A stretch of 64,000 nt of DNA from an uncultured Opitutales bacterium (lineage in GTDB: Bacteria > Verrucomicrobiota > Verrucomicrobiia > Opitutales > UBA953). The stretch's first letter is position 1; every line of letters starts with the position of its first letter. Positions 44,285 to 54,087 of the stretch are shown here, one piece after another. A model generated the notes under the pieces. It made no database searches. It was given only the letters and a program-made list of their open reading frames with translations, and had not been told where the DNA came from. The stretch is taken from positions 28,801-92,800 of the forward strand of contig CAKUQY010000006.1 in NCBI GenBank assembly GCA_934675585.1. The letters run 5' to 3'. The translations under genes and the position numbers were made by a program.

Positions 44285-44311
44285 CCGTTCCCGCAGATTT
44301 CACGGGAACGG
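44285..44311 (-). terminator. Intrinsic terminator after pckG, from the iterated word
   Basis: On the minus strand CCGTTCCCG (44303-44311) pairs with CGGGAACGG (44285-44293), followed by a T-rich run, 21 bp past the stop. Confidence 0.85.
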
Positions 44312-44332
44312 CTTTTATTTATCTCTAACGGA

Positions 44333-46147
44333 TTAGCAGCGTTTGAGAATTTCTTGCGAAACTGCAAGCAATTCTGGCGCTGTGTGACCGATTGTGTTTG
44401 TGAGATAATCGTCGTTAGCAGCAACTTGTGCTTTAACTTTTTCAGGATCGATTGCCATCACCGCATTGAAGTCTGCTTCTGTGAAGTCGAGACCGTCGAA
44501 GTCGATATCTTTGTATGATGGAACGAAACCGAGTGGCGAATCTTTCGCGTCAGCGGTGCCTTCAACGCGACCGATCATCCAAGCGAGAACACGAGCGTTA
44601 TCGCCAAAGCCTGGCCACATGAATTTGCCTTCTGGAGTTTTGCGGAACCAGTTGACGTGGAACACTGCAGGTGTTTTTGCGATTTTTGCCATTTCAAGAT
44701 AGTGCTTGAAGTAGTCTCCCATGTGGTAACCGCAGAATGGGAGCATTGCGAATGGGTCGCGGCGGAGTGCGCCAACTTGACCTTCAGCAGCTGCTGTTTG
44801 TTCTGAACCAACGGTTGCGCCCAAGTAAACACCATGTGCCCAATTGTGAGCTTGGAACACGAGAGGAATGTCGTTCATACGACGGCCACCATAGACGAAC
44901 ACGTCAACAGGAACGCCTTCTGGAGATTGCCAATTTTCATCAATACATGGGCAATTGCGTGCTGGAGCTGCAAAACGTGAGTTCGGGTGTGACGAAAGTT
45001 TAGCTTTACCTGTTTTTTCGTCAATCATATCAGGTGTCCAATCATTACCTTGCCAGTCGATGAGGTGTTTTGGAGGTTCTTTGGTCATACCTTCCCACCA
45101 CACATCGCCATCATCTGTGAGTGCGACATTGGTGAAAATTGTATCGCGGTCGCAGCTGTGGAGTGCATTTGGATTGGTCTTTTCAGAGGTTCCTGGAGCT
45201 ACGCCGAAGAAGCCGTTTTCTGGATTGATTGCGCGGAGTTGACCAGTTGCGTCTGGTTTAATCCAAGCGATATCGTCGCCAACGCAGGTGATTTCCCAAC
45301 CTTTTTCACGAAGTTCTTTCGGTGGGATAAGCATTGCGAAGTTTGTTTTACCGCAAGCCGATGGGAATGCTGCTGTAACGTAGTGTTTTTTGCCAGCAGG
45401 TGTTTTAACACCGAGGATGAGCATGTGTTCTGCGAGCCAGCCTTGTTTGCGAGCAAGATTTGAAGCAATACGCAAAGCGAAGCATTTTTTACCGAGCAAC
45501 GCATTTCCTCCGTAGCCCGAACCGAATGACCAAATCGTGCTTTCTTCTGGGAAGTGCACGATGTAGGTATTTTCTGGGTTGCAAGGCCATTTCACGTCTT
45601 GGACGCCAGCTTTGAGTGGCATACCGACCGAGTGCACGCAAGGAACGAAGAAATCATCTTTTTCGATGTGGCGGAGCACTTCTGTTGAAACGCGAGCCAT
45701 AATGCGCATCGAAACAACAACGTATGGCGAGTCTGTGATTTCAACGCCATATTGTGCGATTGGTGAGCCGAGAGGTCCCATTGCGAATGGGATAATGTAC
45801 ATCGTGCGGCCTTCCATACAGCCGTTGTAAAGAGCGCGCATTTTTTCCTTCATCACAACTGGATCTTCCCAATTGTTTGTAGGACCTGCGTTTTCTTTTT
45901 CTTTTGAGCAGATGAGTGTGCGTTTCTCAACACGAGCCACGTCGCGTGGGTCTGAACGATAAAGGTAGCAGCCAGGGCGTTTTTGCTCGTTGAGCTTGAT
46001 CGCCATACCGCTTGCAACCATCTCGCCGAAGAGCTTGTCTGCTTCTTCTTTTGAGCCGTCGCACCACTTAACGTTAGCTGGTTTGCAGAGTGCAATGAAC
46101 TCTTCCACCCAGTTAATGAGTTTTGTATTTGTTGTTGGATGATTCAT
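44333..46147 (-). CDS. pckG: Phosphoenolpyruvate carboxykinase (GTP)
   Basis: A 604-residue GTP-dependent PEPCK, which interconverts oxaloacetate and phosphoenolpyruvate. The GTP-type signature '[14 protein letters not shown]' (with the mobile Cys), '[15 protein letters not shown]', '[14 protein letters not shown]', and the GTP-binding '[20 protein letters not shown]' are clear. Length is standard. Monocistronic. Codon use appears plain and there is no exact copy of the iterated word, suggesting high expression and constraint. Confidence 0.98.
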   Translation of the reverse strand: MNHPTTNTKLINWVEEFIALCKPANVKWCDGSKEEADKLFGEMVASGMAIKLNEQKRPGCYLYRSDPRDVARVEKRTLICSKEKENAGPTNNWEDPVVMKEKMRALYNGCMEGRTMYIIPFAMGPLGSPIAQYGVEITDSPYVVVSMRIMARVSTEVLRHIEKDDFFVPCVHSVGMPLKAGVQDVKWPCNPENTYIVHFPEESTIWSFGSGYGGNALLGKKCFALRIASNLARKQGWLAEHMLILGVKTPAGKKHYVTAAFPSACGKTNFAMLIPPKELREKGWEITCVGDDIAWIKPDATGQLRAINPENGFFGVAPGTSEKTNPNALHSCDRDTIFTNVALTDDGDVWWEGMTKEPPKHLIDWQGNDWTPDMIDEKTGKAKLSSHPNSRFAAPARNCPCIDENWQSPEGVPVDVFVYGGRRMNDIPLVFQAHNWAHGVYLGATVGSEQTAAAEGQVGALRRDPFAMLPFCGYHMGDYFKHYLEMAKIAKTPAVFHVNWFRKTPEGKFMWPGFGDNARVLAWMIGRVEGTADAKDSPLGFVPSYKDIDFDGLDFTEADFNAVMAIDPEKVKAQVAANDDYLTNTIGHTAPELLAVSQEILKRC

Positions 46148-46274
46148 GATTTTTTAGGTTAGTTAAAAAGTTGAATACAATTTTAAACTGGCGCGCCAAG
46201 GTCGTCAATATTATTAAAAAGTTGAGAGTTGAGAATTAACGTTTGTGTTTTGCAATTTTTTAAAGATTAAACTT

Positions 46275-48089
46275 TCAACTCTCTTCTTTCTTCCCGCGAT
46301 CTTTGGCGAAAATGCTGACTTTTGCCGTTCCCGCCGCGCTACCCAGTAATTTGTAGGCATGGCGAATTGCGAGCGCCGCCGATAATGTGAGATTATTTGG
46401 ATGGTCACAGAAAATATTTTCGCGCCCAATAACTTTGAGCAATTTTGACGAACGGAACACTTGGTAAGCCTCGCCACGCACTTCGCAAATAATAATGCTA
46501 CGTCCCGCTGCGCGAGCCGACCGCACAAGTTCTTCAAGCAAAATCACACTCGTCGCGTCAAGATAGTGAGCATTTCTAAATTTAAGAATTAACACGCGCA
46601 AATTGGGATTCGCCAACATACGCCGCAATTGATCTTGAAAAATTTCTGCCGAGCCAAAATACAAGTTCCCGTCAATGTGCACAATCGAAACTTCGGGATC
46701 GCGCGTTTCTCCCAATTTTTTTGTTTCTGCCAATTCGCCCGCCTCGTTGTATTCATATTCCACAATTCCGGGCGTCGAAGTTTTACGCAAAAAGAGTAAA
46801 ATTGAAAGTCCCACACCGACATAAATCGCAATATCAAGTGGCGCGAGCAAGCCCGCAAGCAACGTCATAAAAAATACTGCTCGATCGCCTGGCGTTGCCG
46901 TCGTTACCAAACGAATGCCTTTGAGATTGATTAAACGCGTTCCCGCAAACATCACGAGCACCGCGAGCGCGGGTTTTGGGATAAAATGCATAATGCTTCC
47001 CATACCAAACAACGCGGCGAATAAAATCAATCCCGAAAAAATGCCCGACATTGCTGTTTTTGCGCCGCTACTAAAGGTCAATGCCGAACGCGTCAGCGAG
47101 CCGCTCGCTTGCATACCGCCTGCCAAGCCACAAAACAAATTTGCCATGCCCAAACCAAAAATTTCTTGATTAGTATTAAAATGTTCACCAGCACGCGCCG
47201 CCACCGATTTGCCAATCGACGTTCCCTCGATCAACGCCAAAATCGCAATCGCCATTGCCGCCGAAAACGCCGCATTTAAAGTGCGCAACGACAAGTCTGG
47301 AATGCCAAAACAAAATTGTTCCAACCCAAAATCTTCGAGTGTTGCCACTTTTTGACCTTGCCCCAAAACGCCGTCCCACCAATTAATCGCAATCATCAAT
47401 CCGCACGACGCGATCAGCGCGACCGACATATCGGGCAATTTAGGCAAAAACTTTTTTACCAAAATGTAAACAAAAAGCGTTCCCGCCGCCAAAACAAATG
47501 ACGCAGGATGAATTTCTTGCCATTGCAAAATCGTGCATTTAATTACAGAAACAAATGTGCCGTTGCTCCCACGCAGCGTGATGCCAAACAAATTAGGCAA
47601 TTGATTTGCCATAATTAACACCGCCGCCGCCGTAATATAACCCGTTACGACCGTGCGCGAAATGTATTGCACAAAATTTGCCACACGAAAAATCGCCGCC
47701 AACAGCAAAAAAATACCTGCCAAAAAAACAATCGTTGGCAACAACGCCATGCGCGCTTCGGGCGTTTCACAACCCGCGATCGCCAACGCCGAAAGCAACA
47801 TCACCGCCGTCGCATTTGACGGGCCAAACGACAAAAAGCGCGTTCCCGAAAAAATCGGTCCCGCCACCGCCGCCACCGCGCAACCAATAATTCCAATTTG
47901 CACAGGCAGTCCAGCCATCAACGCAAACGCCATTCCCATCGGCAAAGTCAACAACGCCACATTCACCGATGCCCGCGCGTCTGCCGCCAAATCACGCGAC
48001 GTAAGTTTTTTTACAACGCTTGTTAAAGGAAACAAATCTAAGTGCTCAAACAGCGCACGCGCACGCGTGAACATTTCTCGGGGTTTCAT
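46275..48089 (-). CDS. SulP-family anion transporter with STAS domain
   Basis: A 604-residue inner-membrane transporter from the ATG at 48087-48089. About ten to twelve hydrophobic helices, with the SulP motifs 'LLTLPMGMAFALMAGLPVQI' and 'FLSFGPSNATAVMLLSALAI', are followed by a C-terminal STAS domain ('VSIVHIDGNLYFGSAEIFQD', 'DATSVILLEELVRSARAAGR'). Substrate may be sulfate, bicarbonate or another anion. Monocistronic, with the prmA terminator upstream. Confidence 0.92.
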   Translation of the reverse strand: MKPREMFTRARALFEHLDLFPLTSVVKKLTSRDLAADARASVNVALLTLPMGMAFALMAGLPVQIGIIGCAVAAVAGPIFSGTRFLSFGPSNATAVMLLSALAIAGCETPEARMALLPTIVFLAGIFLLLAAIFRVANFVQYISRTVVTGYITAAAVLIMANQLPNLFGITLRGSNGTFVSVIKCTILQWQEIHPASFVLAAGTLFVYILVKKFLPKLPDMSVALIASCGLMIAINWWDGVLGQGQKVATLEDFGLEQFCFGIPDLSLRTLNAAFSAAMAIAILALIEGTSIGKSVAARAGEHFNTNQEIFGLGMANLFCGLAGGMQASGSLTRSALTFSSGAKTAMSGIFSGLILFAALFGMGSIMHFIPKPALAVLVMFAGTRLINLKGIRLVTTATPGDRAVFFMTLLAGLLAPLDIAIYVGVGLSILLFLRKTSTPGIVEYEYNEAGELAETKKLGETRDPEVSIVHIDGNLYFGSAEIFQDQLRRMLANPNLRVLILKFRNAHYLDATSVILLEELVRSARAAGRSIIICEVRGEAYQVFRSSKLLKVIGRENIFCDHPNNLTLSAALAIRHAYKLLGSAAGTAKVSIFAKDRGKKEES

Positions 48090-48112
48090 GGCGATTATTA
48101 TAAAACGAAACA

Positions 48113-48140
48113 CCACCATTGACAAATCTCAAAATGGTGG
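48113..48140 (-). terminator. Probable terminator after prmA
   Basis: CCACCATT (48113-48120) and AATGGTGG (48133-48140) form a hairpin, followed on the minus strand by TGTTTCGTTTTA. Confidence 0.65.
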
Positions 48141-48172
48141 CGTTTAGAAAATATTAAACGTTCCCGCAAAAT

Positions 48173-49066
48173 TTATGCTTTTGGACGGAACAACGCGACA
48201 TCAGACCATTCGCCATCAACGCGCCCGTCAATCGTCGTTCCCGTGCCCCAAGCCGCAACTGCTTTTCTGAAAAACACGTCTTCGACGCTTTGTTGTTCGC
48301 TTGCCAAAATACCGCTCAACGCGAGCACTCCGCCAGGCGCAACCGTCGCAATCAATTCATCAGCATAAATGCAAAGCACGTCGCTGATAATATTAGCGAG
48401 CACCACATCGCGCGTTCCCGCGTGCGCGAGCCCTTCTTCGAGCCCTTCATGCGCAACCGTAATCGCATTCGCGGGCAAATTATTTTTTGCACAATTTTCA
48501 ATCGAAACTTCAACCGCTTCGGGATCGCGATCAAACGCATAAACATCTTTCGCGCCCAATTGCGCCGCAGAAATCGCCAAAATCCCCGAACCACAACCCG
48601 CGTCCACCACGCGCACCGCGGCAGGATTCGCCGATTTTTCTAAAAACTCAACCAAGCGTTTACCACAACAACGCGTTGTGGGGTGATCGCCCGTGCCAAA
48701 TGCCAAACCCGCGTCAAAATAAACAACCGCCGCACCCGCGGGAACGGCATACTCATCTTTGCGCCATTCGGGAACCCAATGCAAACGCCCAAAATTCCAC
48801 GGGAACAAATTCGCTTTGTACGCCTCTTTCCAATCGCGATCGGCGAGCTCGCCCACCTCTGGCTTTTCTGGCAATTGCGGGAACGATTTTTGTAAATCTG
48901 CCCACGCATCAAGCGCTTCCGCCTCCGAATCAAAATACCCCATCAAAAATGTCGGCGTACCGATTTTTTCGTGAAAAATCAACCACGGCGAACGCACCAA
49001 CTCGCAGAAAAAATCTTCAAGTTCTGGCGCTAACGACGATTCAATAGAACAGCGAATTTCGATCAT
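48173..49066 (-). CDS. prmA: Ribosomal protein L11 methyltransferase
   Basis: A 297-residue SAM-dependent methyltransferase. The N-terminal substrate domain is followed by 'FDAGLAFGTGDHPTTRCC' (a PrmA signature), SAM motif 'VVDAGCGSGILAISAAQLG', 'YAFDRDPEAVEVSIENC' and 'DVVLANIISDVL'. It trimethylates amino groups of L11. Downstream of purN (3 bp), so cotranscribed with purN, yraN and the HAD gene. Confidence 0.93.
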   Translation of the reverse strand: MIEIRCSIESSLAPELEDFFCELVRSPWLIFHEKIGTPTFLMGYFDSEAEALDAWADLQKSFPQLPEKPEVGELADRDWKEAYKANLFPWNFGRLHWVPEWRKDEYAVPAGAAVVYFDAGLAFGTGDHPTTRCCGKRLVEFLEKSANPAAVRVVDAGCGSGILAISAAQLGAKDVYAFDRDPEAVEVSIENCAKNNLPANAITVAHEGLEEGLAHAGTRDVVLANIISDVLCIYADELIATVAPGGVLALSGILASEQQSVEDVFFRKAVAAWGTGTTIDGRVDGEWSDVALFRPKA

Positions 49067-49069
49067 AAT

Positions 49070-49645
49070 TTAATTGGCTAATGAAAGATTTTTAATAACG
49101 CTCGGCAACAATTGATGCTCTGCCGCGTGAATTTTTTGTTCAAAAGTTTCAAGCGTATCTGTCGGATCGCGGCGCACAATCGCTTGGTCAATAATGTTCC
49201 CACCATCAACCGTCGCATTCACATAATGCACCGTGCAACCACTGTATTTAACGCCATAACGCCACGCCTGACCAATGCCATCAAGCCCTGGGAACGATGG
49301 CAAAATCGACGGATGCAAATTAATAATTTTTCCTGGGAACGCATCAAGCAACGGCGCTTTCAACACGCGCATAAACCCAGCCAACACAACCCACTCTGCA
49401 CCGCTGGCTTTGATTTCATCAACATAAACTTGCTCTTGCTCAGGAGAAAATTTCGTCTTAAATGGTCCTGGACAAATATATTTTGCGGGAACGCCAAATG
49501 TCGCGCCGTGGGACAAAATTTTTGCGCCTTCAATATCGCAAAAAATTGCCGTCGGAACCGCGTTGCCGAGATTTCCCGCTGCATACGCTTCAAGAATTGC
49601 CTTCGCATTTGTGCCCGTTCCCGAGCCGAGAATTGCAAATTTCAT
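49070..49645 (-). CDS. purN: Phosphoribosylglycinamide formyltransferase
   Basis: A 191-residue enzyme of purine synthesis that formylates GAR with 10-formyl-THF. Start at MKFAILGSGTGTNAKAILEA, one ATG earlier also possible. The active-site region 'KIINLHPSILPSFPGLDGIG' has the Asn-His pair, and 'GCTVHYVNATVDGGNIIDQA' contains the catalytic aspartate region. Cotranscribed with prmA. Confidence 0.94.
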   Translation of the reverse strand: MKFAILGSGTGTNAKAILEAYAAGNLGNAVPTAIFCDIEGAKILSHGATFGVPAKYICPGPFKTKFSPEQEQVYVDEIKASGAEWVVLAGFMRVLKAPLLDAFPGKIINLHPSILPSFPGLDGIGQAWRYGVKYSGCTVHYVNATVDGGNIIDQAIVRRDPTDTLETFEQKIHAAEHQLLPSVIKNLSLAN

Positions 49646-49725
49646 CATAACATCAAGTTTAAACATTTCGCGGGAACGCCGCAATAACCGAAAGCCAGTT
49701 TTAACCAAAAACTAAAAACAAAAAT

Positions 49726-50190
49726 TTATTTTTTAAACAACGAAATGCCTTTGATTTGTTCGGCTGTCATTTTGCCGTTCCCGCAAGAATCGGCGACAGT
49801 TACCACGACGACATCAACACGCCAAGGTTTTTTGCGCCAATACGCGCGGCGCAAATAATTTTTTATCGCTCGCGAAAGCGCATGGCGTTTGCGCGCATCC
49901 ACATCGGCATAACCGCCACGCACATCATAATCGCTGCGCGTTTTTACCTCAACAAAAACCAGCGTGCCATCGCGTTCCCGCGCCACAATATCAATTTCGT
50001 CTTTTTCAAAACGCACATTGCGCGTCAAAATTTTATAACCGCGTTCCCGCAAAAATTGCGCCGCAAACGCTTCGCCTTTTTTACCACGCACCAAATGCGG
50101 CGGCAATTTAGGAAACCACAACTCGCGCACCAAATTATAAAATCGTCGATACCACGGGCAAGCAACAAATTTATAATTTTGCGATGTCAT
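49726..50190 (-). CDS. yraN: YraN/UPF0102 family nuclease-like protein
   Basis: A 154-residue protein of the UPF0102 family with a Holliday-resolvase-like nuclease fold. 'GKKGEAFAAQFLRERGYKIL', 'DEIDIVARERDGTLVFVEVK' (D...E-x-K core) and 'DARKRHALSRAIKNYLRR' are diagnostic. ATG at 50188-50190; an upstream TTG is less likely. It lies 9 bp downstream of the HAD gene. Cellular role in the family is unclear. Confidence 0.92.
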   Translation of the reverse strand: MTSQNYKFVACPWYRRFYNLVRELWFPKLPPHLVRGKKGEAFAAQFLRERGYKILTRNVRFEKDEIDIVARERDGTLVFVEVKTRSDYDVRGGYADVDARKRHALSRAIKNYLRRAYWRKKPWRVDVVVVTVADSCGNGKMTAEQIKGISLFKK

Positions 50191-50199
50191 TTTTTGCAA

Positions 50200-50778
50200 C
50201 TAAAATGGATAAACCATCACGCACTGCATTCCCGCCGCCATCGCAGCATCATAGCCCTTGGGGCTGTCTTCAATCACCAAGCAATCTTGCGCGGGAACGC
50301 CCATTTTTTGCGCCGCCAACAAAAAGATTTCGGGATCGGGCTTACAACGTTTTACATCTTCCATCGTAACAACAACTGGGAAAATGTCCGCCACGCCAAT
50401 CGTTTCTAAAATTTGATGCACTTCTTTGCGAAAACCGCCCGAAGCAACCGCCAATTTTGCGCCCGACTTCGCACAACGACGCGCAAACGCGCAAACCTCA
50501 GGAATCGGCGTCACCTCGCAAATATGTTCCGCCAAATAATGATGATAATCTTCCAAAAAACGATTCATCTCAATTTTGAAATGATAACGTTCCTCCAAAA
50601 TATCAATCGTTTCGCGCGTACTCATACCGCCAAGCGTGCAAAAAAAGTCCCACGGGAACGACCATTCACTATCCAATTGATTATTAATCGAATATTCCCA
50701 AGCGCCATGATGCAAGTGCATCGAAGCTGCCAAAGTGCCATCGCAATCAAAAATGTAAGCTGCAAAAGTGTTGCTCAT
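50200..50778 (-). CDS. HAD-superfamily phosphatase, beta-phosphoglucomutase-like
   Basis: A 192-residue HAD hydrolase: motif I 'YIFDCDGTLAASM' (nucleophile Asp), motif II 'LAVASGG', motif III Lys in 'VKRCKPDPEIFLLA', motif IV 'CLVIEDSPKGYDAAMAAGM'. The cap is helical, as in phosphoglycolate phosphatases and beta-phosphoglucomutases. Substrate unknown. First gene of the operon HAD-yraN-purN-prmA. Confidence 0.9.
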   Translation of the reverse strand: MSNTFAAYIFDCDGTLAASMHLHHGAWEYSINNQLDSEWSFPWDFFCTLGGMSTRETIDILEERYHFKIEMNRFLEDYHHYLAEHICEVTPIPEVCAFARRCAKSGAKLAVASGGFRKEVHQILETIGVADIFPVVVTMEDVKRCKPDPEIFLLAAQKMGVPAQDCLVIEDSPKGYDAAMAAGMQCVMVYPF

Positions 50779-50791
50779 AATTTTAAAAAGA

Positions 50792-50867
50792 TGGAGCCAC
50801 TTGTCAGATTTGAACTGACGACCTACTCATTACGAATGAGTCGCTCTACCAACTGAGCTAAAGTGGC
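50792..50867 (-). tRNA. tRNA-Thr (anticodon CGT), CCA encoded
   Basis: The minus strand folds as a full cloverleaf: acceptor GCCACTT/AAGTGGC, D-arm 'AGCTCAGTTGGTAGAGC', anticodon stem ACTCA/TGAGT with loop TTCGTAA (anticodon CGT), T-arm 'GTCAGTTCAAATCTGAC', discriminator T and encoded CCA. It lies between the HAD gene and the trypsin-like gene. Confidence 0.97.
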
Positions 50868-50909
50868 ATTTTTAGATAATAATACAAAAAAAAGATTTGA
50901 ATGTCAAAA

Positions 50910-51863
50910 TTATTTTCTGCGACGACGACGTGTTCCCGCGAGAAACAGCGCGAACGTTCCCGCAAACCACGCGAATGCCGATGGCTCGGGAGCGGCAATA
51001 ATGCTCTCGATTGTGCCAACATAATCTTTCAAATTAACAGAAAGTGTTAGCGAATAATCTCGCTTGCTTAAATCGCGTTCGCCGAAATAAATATTTGAAG
51101 GATTTTTATCGCCAACAAAATTTTCAACATTCGTCATCACGCCAATCAAATAATCGACGCCACCAATGTTCGCAAACGCGCCGCCGCCCGAATCGCCCCT
51201 GCCCGCTTGCGTGCTTCCCGCAGTTTGCGTTGCCCAAGTCGCAAAATAATTCGTCGCAGAATTTTCGAACGCATTCGACGGCAAAATAATTTCCGCCGTT
51301 CCCGTGCGCACCACACAGTAGTCAGCCGAAGCCGTTGCCGTTGCAGAAGTCAAATTGCGGTCAGAACTCTCGCTACGTCCGCGGCCCGCGCCAACGTAAG
51401 TAATTTGCGTTCCCGCAGAATCAATAGAACTTTCAACTCCCAACGGTTTGCTCAACGTCGGGAACGCGTCAGCGGCGAGCAATTTTGCGCTCGTCAAATA
51501 AGTCAAAGCGCTGACATCGTCGCAATGAAACAGTTTTAAATCAACACCATATTTCGTTTTTAAAACGGTGTTCACGGAAGAAACTTTTGCACTTTTTCCG
51601 TTTTGAGAAATCAACGTTCCCACGCCAACTCTCACATGATCGGCGGTCAAAAACCAACCGTTCCCGAGATAATTTGCCGAACCTTGGTCGTTTCCGCCAA
51701 CTTTGACAACCGAATACAAAAAGCTTCCCGCGTTTTCGTCGCTATAATTGACTGCGGCGTCGGCATTAGTTTTGCCGTAAACAACGAGCGCGTTTGCCGA
51801 CAAAGCCGTTCCCGCCAAAAGCGTTCCCGCGAGCAAAATTTGTTTTGAATTAAAAATTTTCAT
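50910..51863 (-). CDS. Trypsin-like serine protease with PEP-CTERM tail
   Basis: A 317-residue exported protein from the ATG at 51861-51863, with signal peptide (QILLAGTLLAGTALSANA). The trypsin triad is visible: His76 in 'FLTADHVRVG', Asp108 in 'YGVDLKLFHC', Ser225 in 'GRGDSGGGAF'. It ends APEPSAFAWFAGT, a hydrophobic stretch and RRRRRK, a PEP-CTERM tail. It overlaps the gmhB gene by 14 bp at its start. A secreted, surface-sorted peptidase. Confidence 0.9.
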   Translation of the reverse strand: MKIFNSKQILLAGTLLAGTALSANALVVYGKTNADAAVNYSDENAGSFLYSVVKVGGNDQGSANYLGNGWFLTADHVRVGVGTLISQNGKSAKVSSVNTVLKTKYGVDLKLFHCDDVSALTYLTSAKLLAADAFPTLSKPLGVESSIDSAGTQITYVGAGRGRSESSDRNLTSATATASADYCVVRTGTAEIILPSNAFENSATNYFATWATQTAGSTQAGRGDSGGGAFANIGGVDYLIGVMTNVENFVGDKNPSNIYFGERDLSKRDYSLTLSVNLKDYVGTIESIIAAPEPSAFAWFAGTFALFLAGTRRRRRK

Positions 51864-52386
51864 TGATAAAAGTTGGAAAATTTTGGTAGAGCGCAACGGC
51901 GTTCCCGCGCAACCATTCGCGCGTTGCATCGTCAATAGGTTTTCCTGTCAGCACGGCGGCGGCTTGCGTTCCCGCGTTGAGTCCGCATTGCCAATCAGAT
52001 TTTCGGTCGCCAACCATCACGCATTTTTTAGGGTCGAGTTGCGGGAACGCCGCCAATTGTTCCAAAATAAAATCGGGCGCGGGCTTACGATATTTTGAAG
52101 GTTGATCGGGTGCTTCGGGAGCAATGCAACACGCCGTGAAATCGGCGGGAACAAATTCCAGCAATTCCAAAAATCGCGCGTGACATTTTTCGTAATCTTC
52201 GAACGTAAAATAGCCACGACCGATCCCGCTTTGATTGGTGAGCAAAAATAATTTACAACCCGCCGCACGCGCTTTGTGAAGCGCTTCTTTAACGCCGGGA
52301 ATGAGTTCCACTTTTTCTGGCTCGTGCAAATAATCTTTATCAAAAATCAGCGTGCCATCGCGGTCGAGAAATAATGCTTGAATCAT
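51850..52386 (-). CDS. gmhB: HAD phosphatase, GmhB/HisB-N family
   Basis: A 178-residue HAD phosphatase starting at the ATG 52384-52386. 'ALFLDRDGTLIFDKDYLHEP', 'LFLLTNQSGIGRGYFTFEDY', and 'KCVMVGDRKSDWQCGLNAGT' match D,D-heptose-1,7-bisphosphate 7-phosphatase, for LPS core heptose. The usual zinc-site is only partly kept ('CCIAPEAPDQPSKYRKPAPD'). Lies between the EptA-like gene (18 bp) and the trypsin-like gene (overlapping). The LPS-related neighbour supports the call. Confidence 0.85.
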   Translation of the reverse strand: MIQALFLDRDGTLIFDKDYLHEPEKVELIPGVKEALHKARAAGCKLFLLTNQSGIGRGYFTFEDYEKCHARFLELLEFVPADFTACCIAPEAPDQPSKYRKPAPDFILEQLAAFPQLDPKKCVMVGDRKSDWQCGLNAGTQAAAVLTGKPIDDATREWLRGNAVALYQNFPTFINENF

Positions 52387-52404
52387 AAAAATCAAAATTA
52401 AAAA

Positions 52405-54087
52405 TTAATCGATGTCGGTGTATTCGTAAAAACGTTCGCGGGAACGAAAATTCTGCGCGTCAAAAATATCATTTTGCGGGAACGCGATTTGCGTTTTGAT
52501 TTGCAAGACAGAATTTAGCAAAGCGCTAAAAAGCATATCTGTTTGAAACGCGCGCGACTCGACAAGTGTTTTATATTTTACAGAAAAAACTTTGTTTTGC
52601 CAATAAACCATCGGCACAGTGTAGCCAAAAATTCCGTTGGGATCATGACCTGTAAAATTGCGCGTGTGGCCCACTTCTTGCGCGTGGTCGGAGACATAAA
52701 GCAAGTTCACATTTTCGCGGGAACGCAAGGGCTCAATCAAATTTTTCAGCAATTCGTCTTGATAAATCATCGCGCAATCGTAATCGTTGCGCGCATCAAT
52801 TACCCAATCAAAACGTCCGCGCGCAAGCATTGCGGCTTCAACAGAATCAGGATTTTCTTTATCAAAAACAAAACTTTTTTGTAGCCGCTCGGGAACGCGC
52901 GCTTGATAATACGGATGCGCGCCCATCAAGTGCAGCACAATCAATTTCAGCGGCGTGGGATCGTCAAGCGCGTTTTGATAAGCCGGCAAAAGCGCTTCGT
53001 CGAGCGTTACTTCATCGGCGTTCCCGTCATTTGTAAAAACAGCCACTTGCGCCGAGCTTGCAAACAAATTGCGAATGTAAGTATCGTTTTGATTCGACAG
53101 CCAAAAAATTTTATAACCCGCCGCGTGCGCAAGTTGCAAAACATCGGGCTCAACAAGAAATTTGCTTTCATCGCGCATTTCCGCCAACGTCAACATGCGT
53201 CGCAACGCGGGAACAGTCGAAGCCCCGCCCGCAAGCACATCGCGAAAAACCAACAATTCGCCACGCGCATTCAACGCTTCCAAATACGGCGTCGTTTTGC
53301 GCTCATAACCATAAAGCGACCAATTATTGCGATTAGTGCTTTCGCCAATTACCAAAACAACCGTGCGCGGCTGATCTCCAAAAAAACGCGGCGACCACGC
53401 CAAAATTCGATCTCCCGCAACGTTCCCGTCAGAATGAAAATTTGCCGTTTGTTTTTGCCATTCATTAAACGCAAGCAAATGATCAACCCAAAGCGCCACC
53501 GGATTCGCCATACGCAAATTAGGAATAAAATGAATCGCAAACAACAAAATCGTTCCCGCAACCGCCAACACGCGCAAATAAATTTTTGGCGTTCCCAACA
53601 ACCGTTCCAAACGGCGGGAACGCGCAAACAAATTCCACGTCAACAATTGCGCCAAAGCAAACCATGCCACCGCCACAAAAGTGCAAACAAAAATCCACGG
53701 CGCCGTGTGCAAAAAACCTTCGCGAAACTCGTCGCTTTGCGTATTCGCGAGCGATTGCAAAACCATCGGCGATTCTGCGGGAACGCCATAAGTAATCTTC
53801 AAAAACGTGCGCAACCAAACATCAAAGCCCAACAACGCCGTCCACACAAAAAAACAAAAATGCAAAACTCCACGCCATTCGCGCGCCACCAACATCAAAA
53901 TCGCATACAAAAAAAACGATAAACCCACCAATAAAAAACTGCCCGCGTTCCCCCACAAATCAAGATCAAAAATTCCATAAACCACCAAAGTTGCAAACAA
54001 CATCGTTCCCGCCAAAAAAAACGCATCGCTCAAATTCGGAACCCGATTTTGCCAAGCAAAATAATTCCATTTTTTTATCGGCTTCAT
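52405..54087 (-). CDS. Phosphoethanolamine transferase (EptA/CptA-like)
   Basis: A 560-residue inner-membrane enzyme. Four or five N-terminal membrane segments are followed by a periplasmic sulfatase-fold domain with 'VVLVIGESTNRNNWSLYGYE' (catalytic Thr and metal Glu), 'LKLIVLHLMGAHPYYQARVP' and 'LLYVSDHAQEVGHTRN' (metal Asp-His). It would transfer phosphoethanolamine to lipid A or another envelope glycan. It overlaps the AsmA-like gene by 4 bp. Confidence 0.88.
   Translation of the reverse strand: MKPIKKWNYFAWQNRVPNLSDAFFLAGTMLFATLVVYGIFDLDLWGNAGSFLLVGLSFFLYAILMLVAREWRGVLHFCFFVWTALLGFDVWLRTFLKITYGVPAESPMVLQSLANTQSDEFREGFLHTAPWIFVCTFVAVAWFALAQLLTWNLFARSRRLERLLGTPKIYLRVLAVAGTILLFAIHFIPNLRMANPVALWVDHLLAFNEWQKQTANFHSDGNVAGDRILAWSPRFFGDQPRTVVLVIGESTNRNNWSLYGYERKTTPYLEALNARGELLVFRDVLAGGASTVPALRRMLTLAEMRDESKFLVEPDVLQLAHAAGYKIFWLSNQNDTYIRNLFASSAQVAVFTNDGNADEVTLDEALLPAYQNALDDPTPLKLIVLHLMGAHPYYQARVPERLQKSFVFDKENPDSVEAAMLARGRFDWVIDARNDYDCAMIYQDELLKNLIEPLRSRENVNLLYVSDHAQEVGHTRNFTGHDPNGIFGYTVPMVYWQNKVFSVKYKTLVESRAFQTDMLFSALLNSVLQIKTQIAFPQNDIFDAQNFRSRERFYEYTDID

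Noticed and set aside
53058..53922. Plus-strand open frames opposite the EptA-like gene
   Set aside because: Arg/Gln/His-rich shadow translations typical of the reverse frame of an AT-rich gene; the minus-strand gene has full family motifs.
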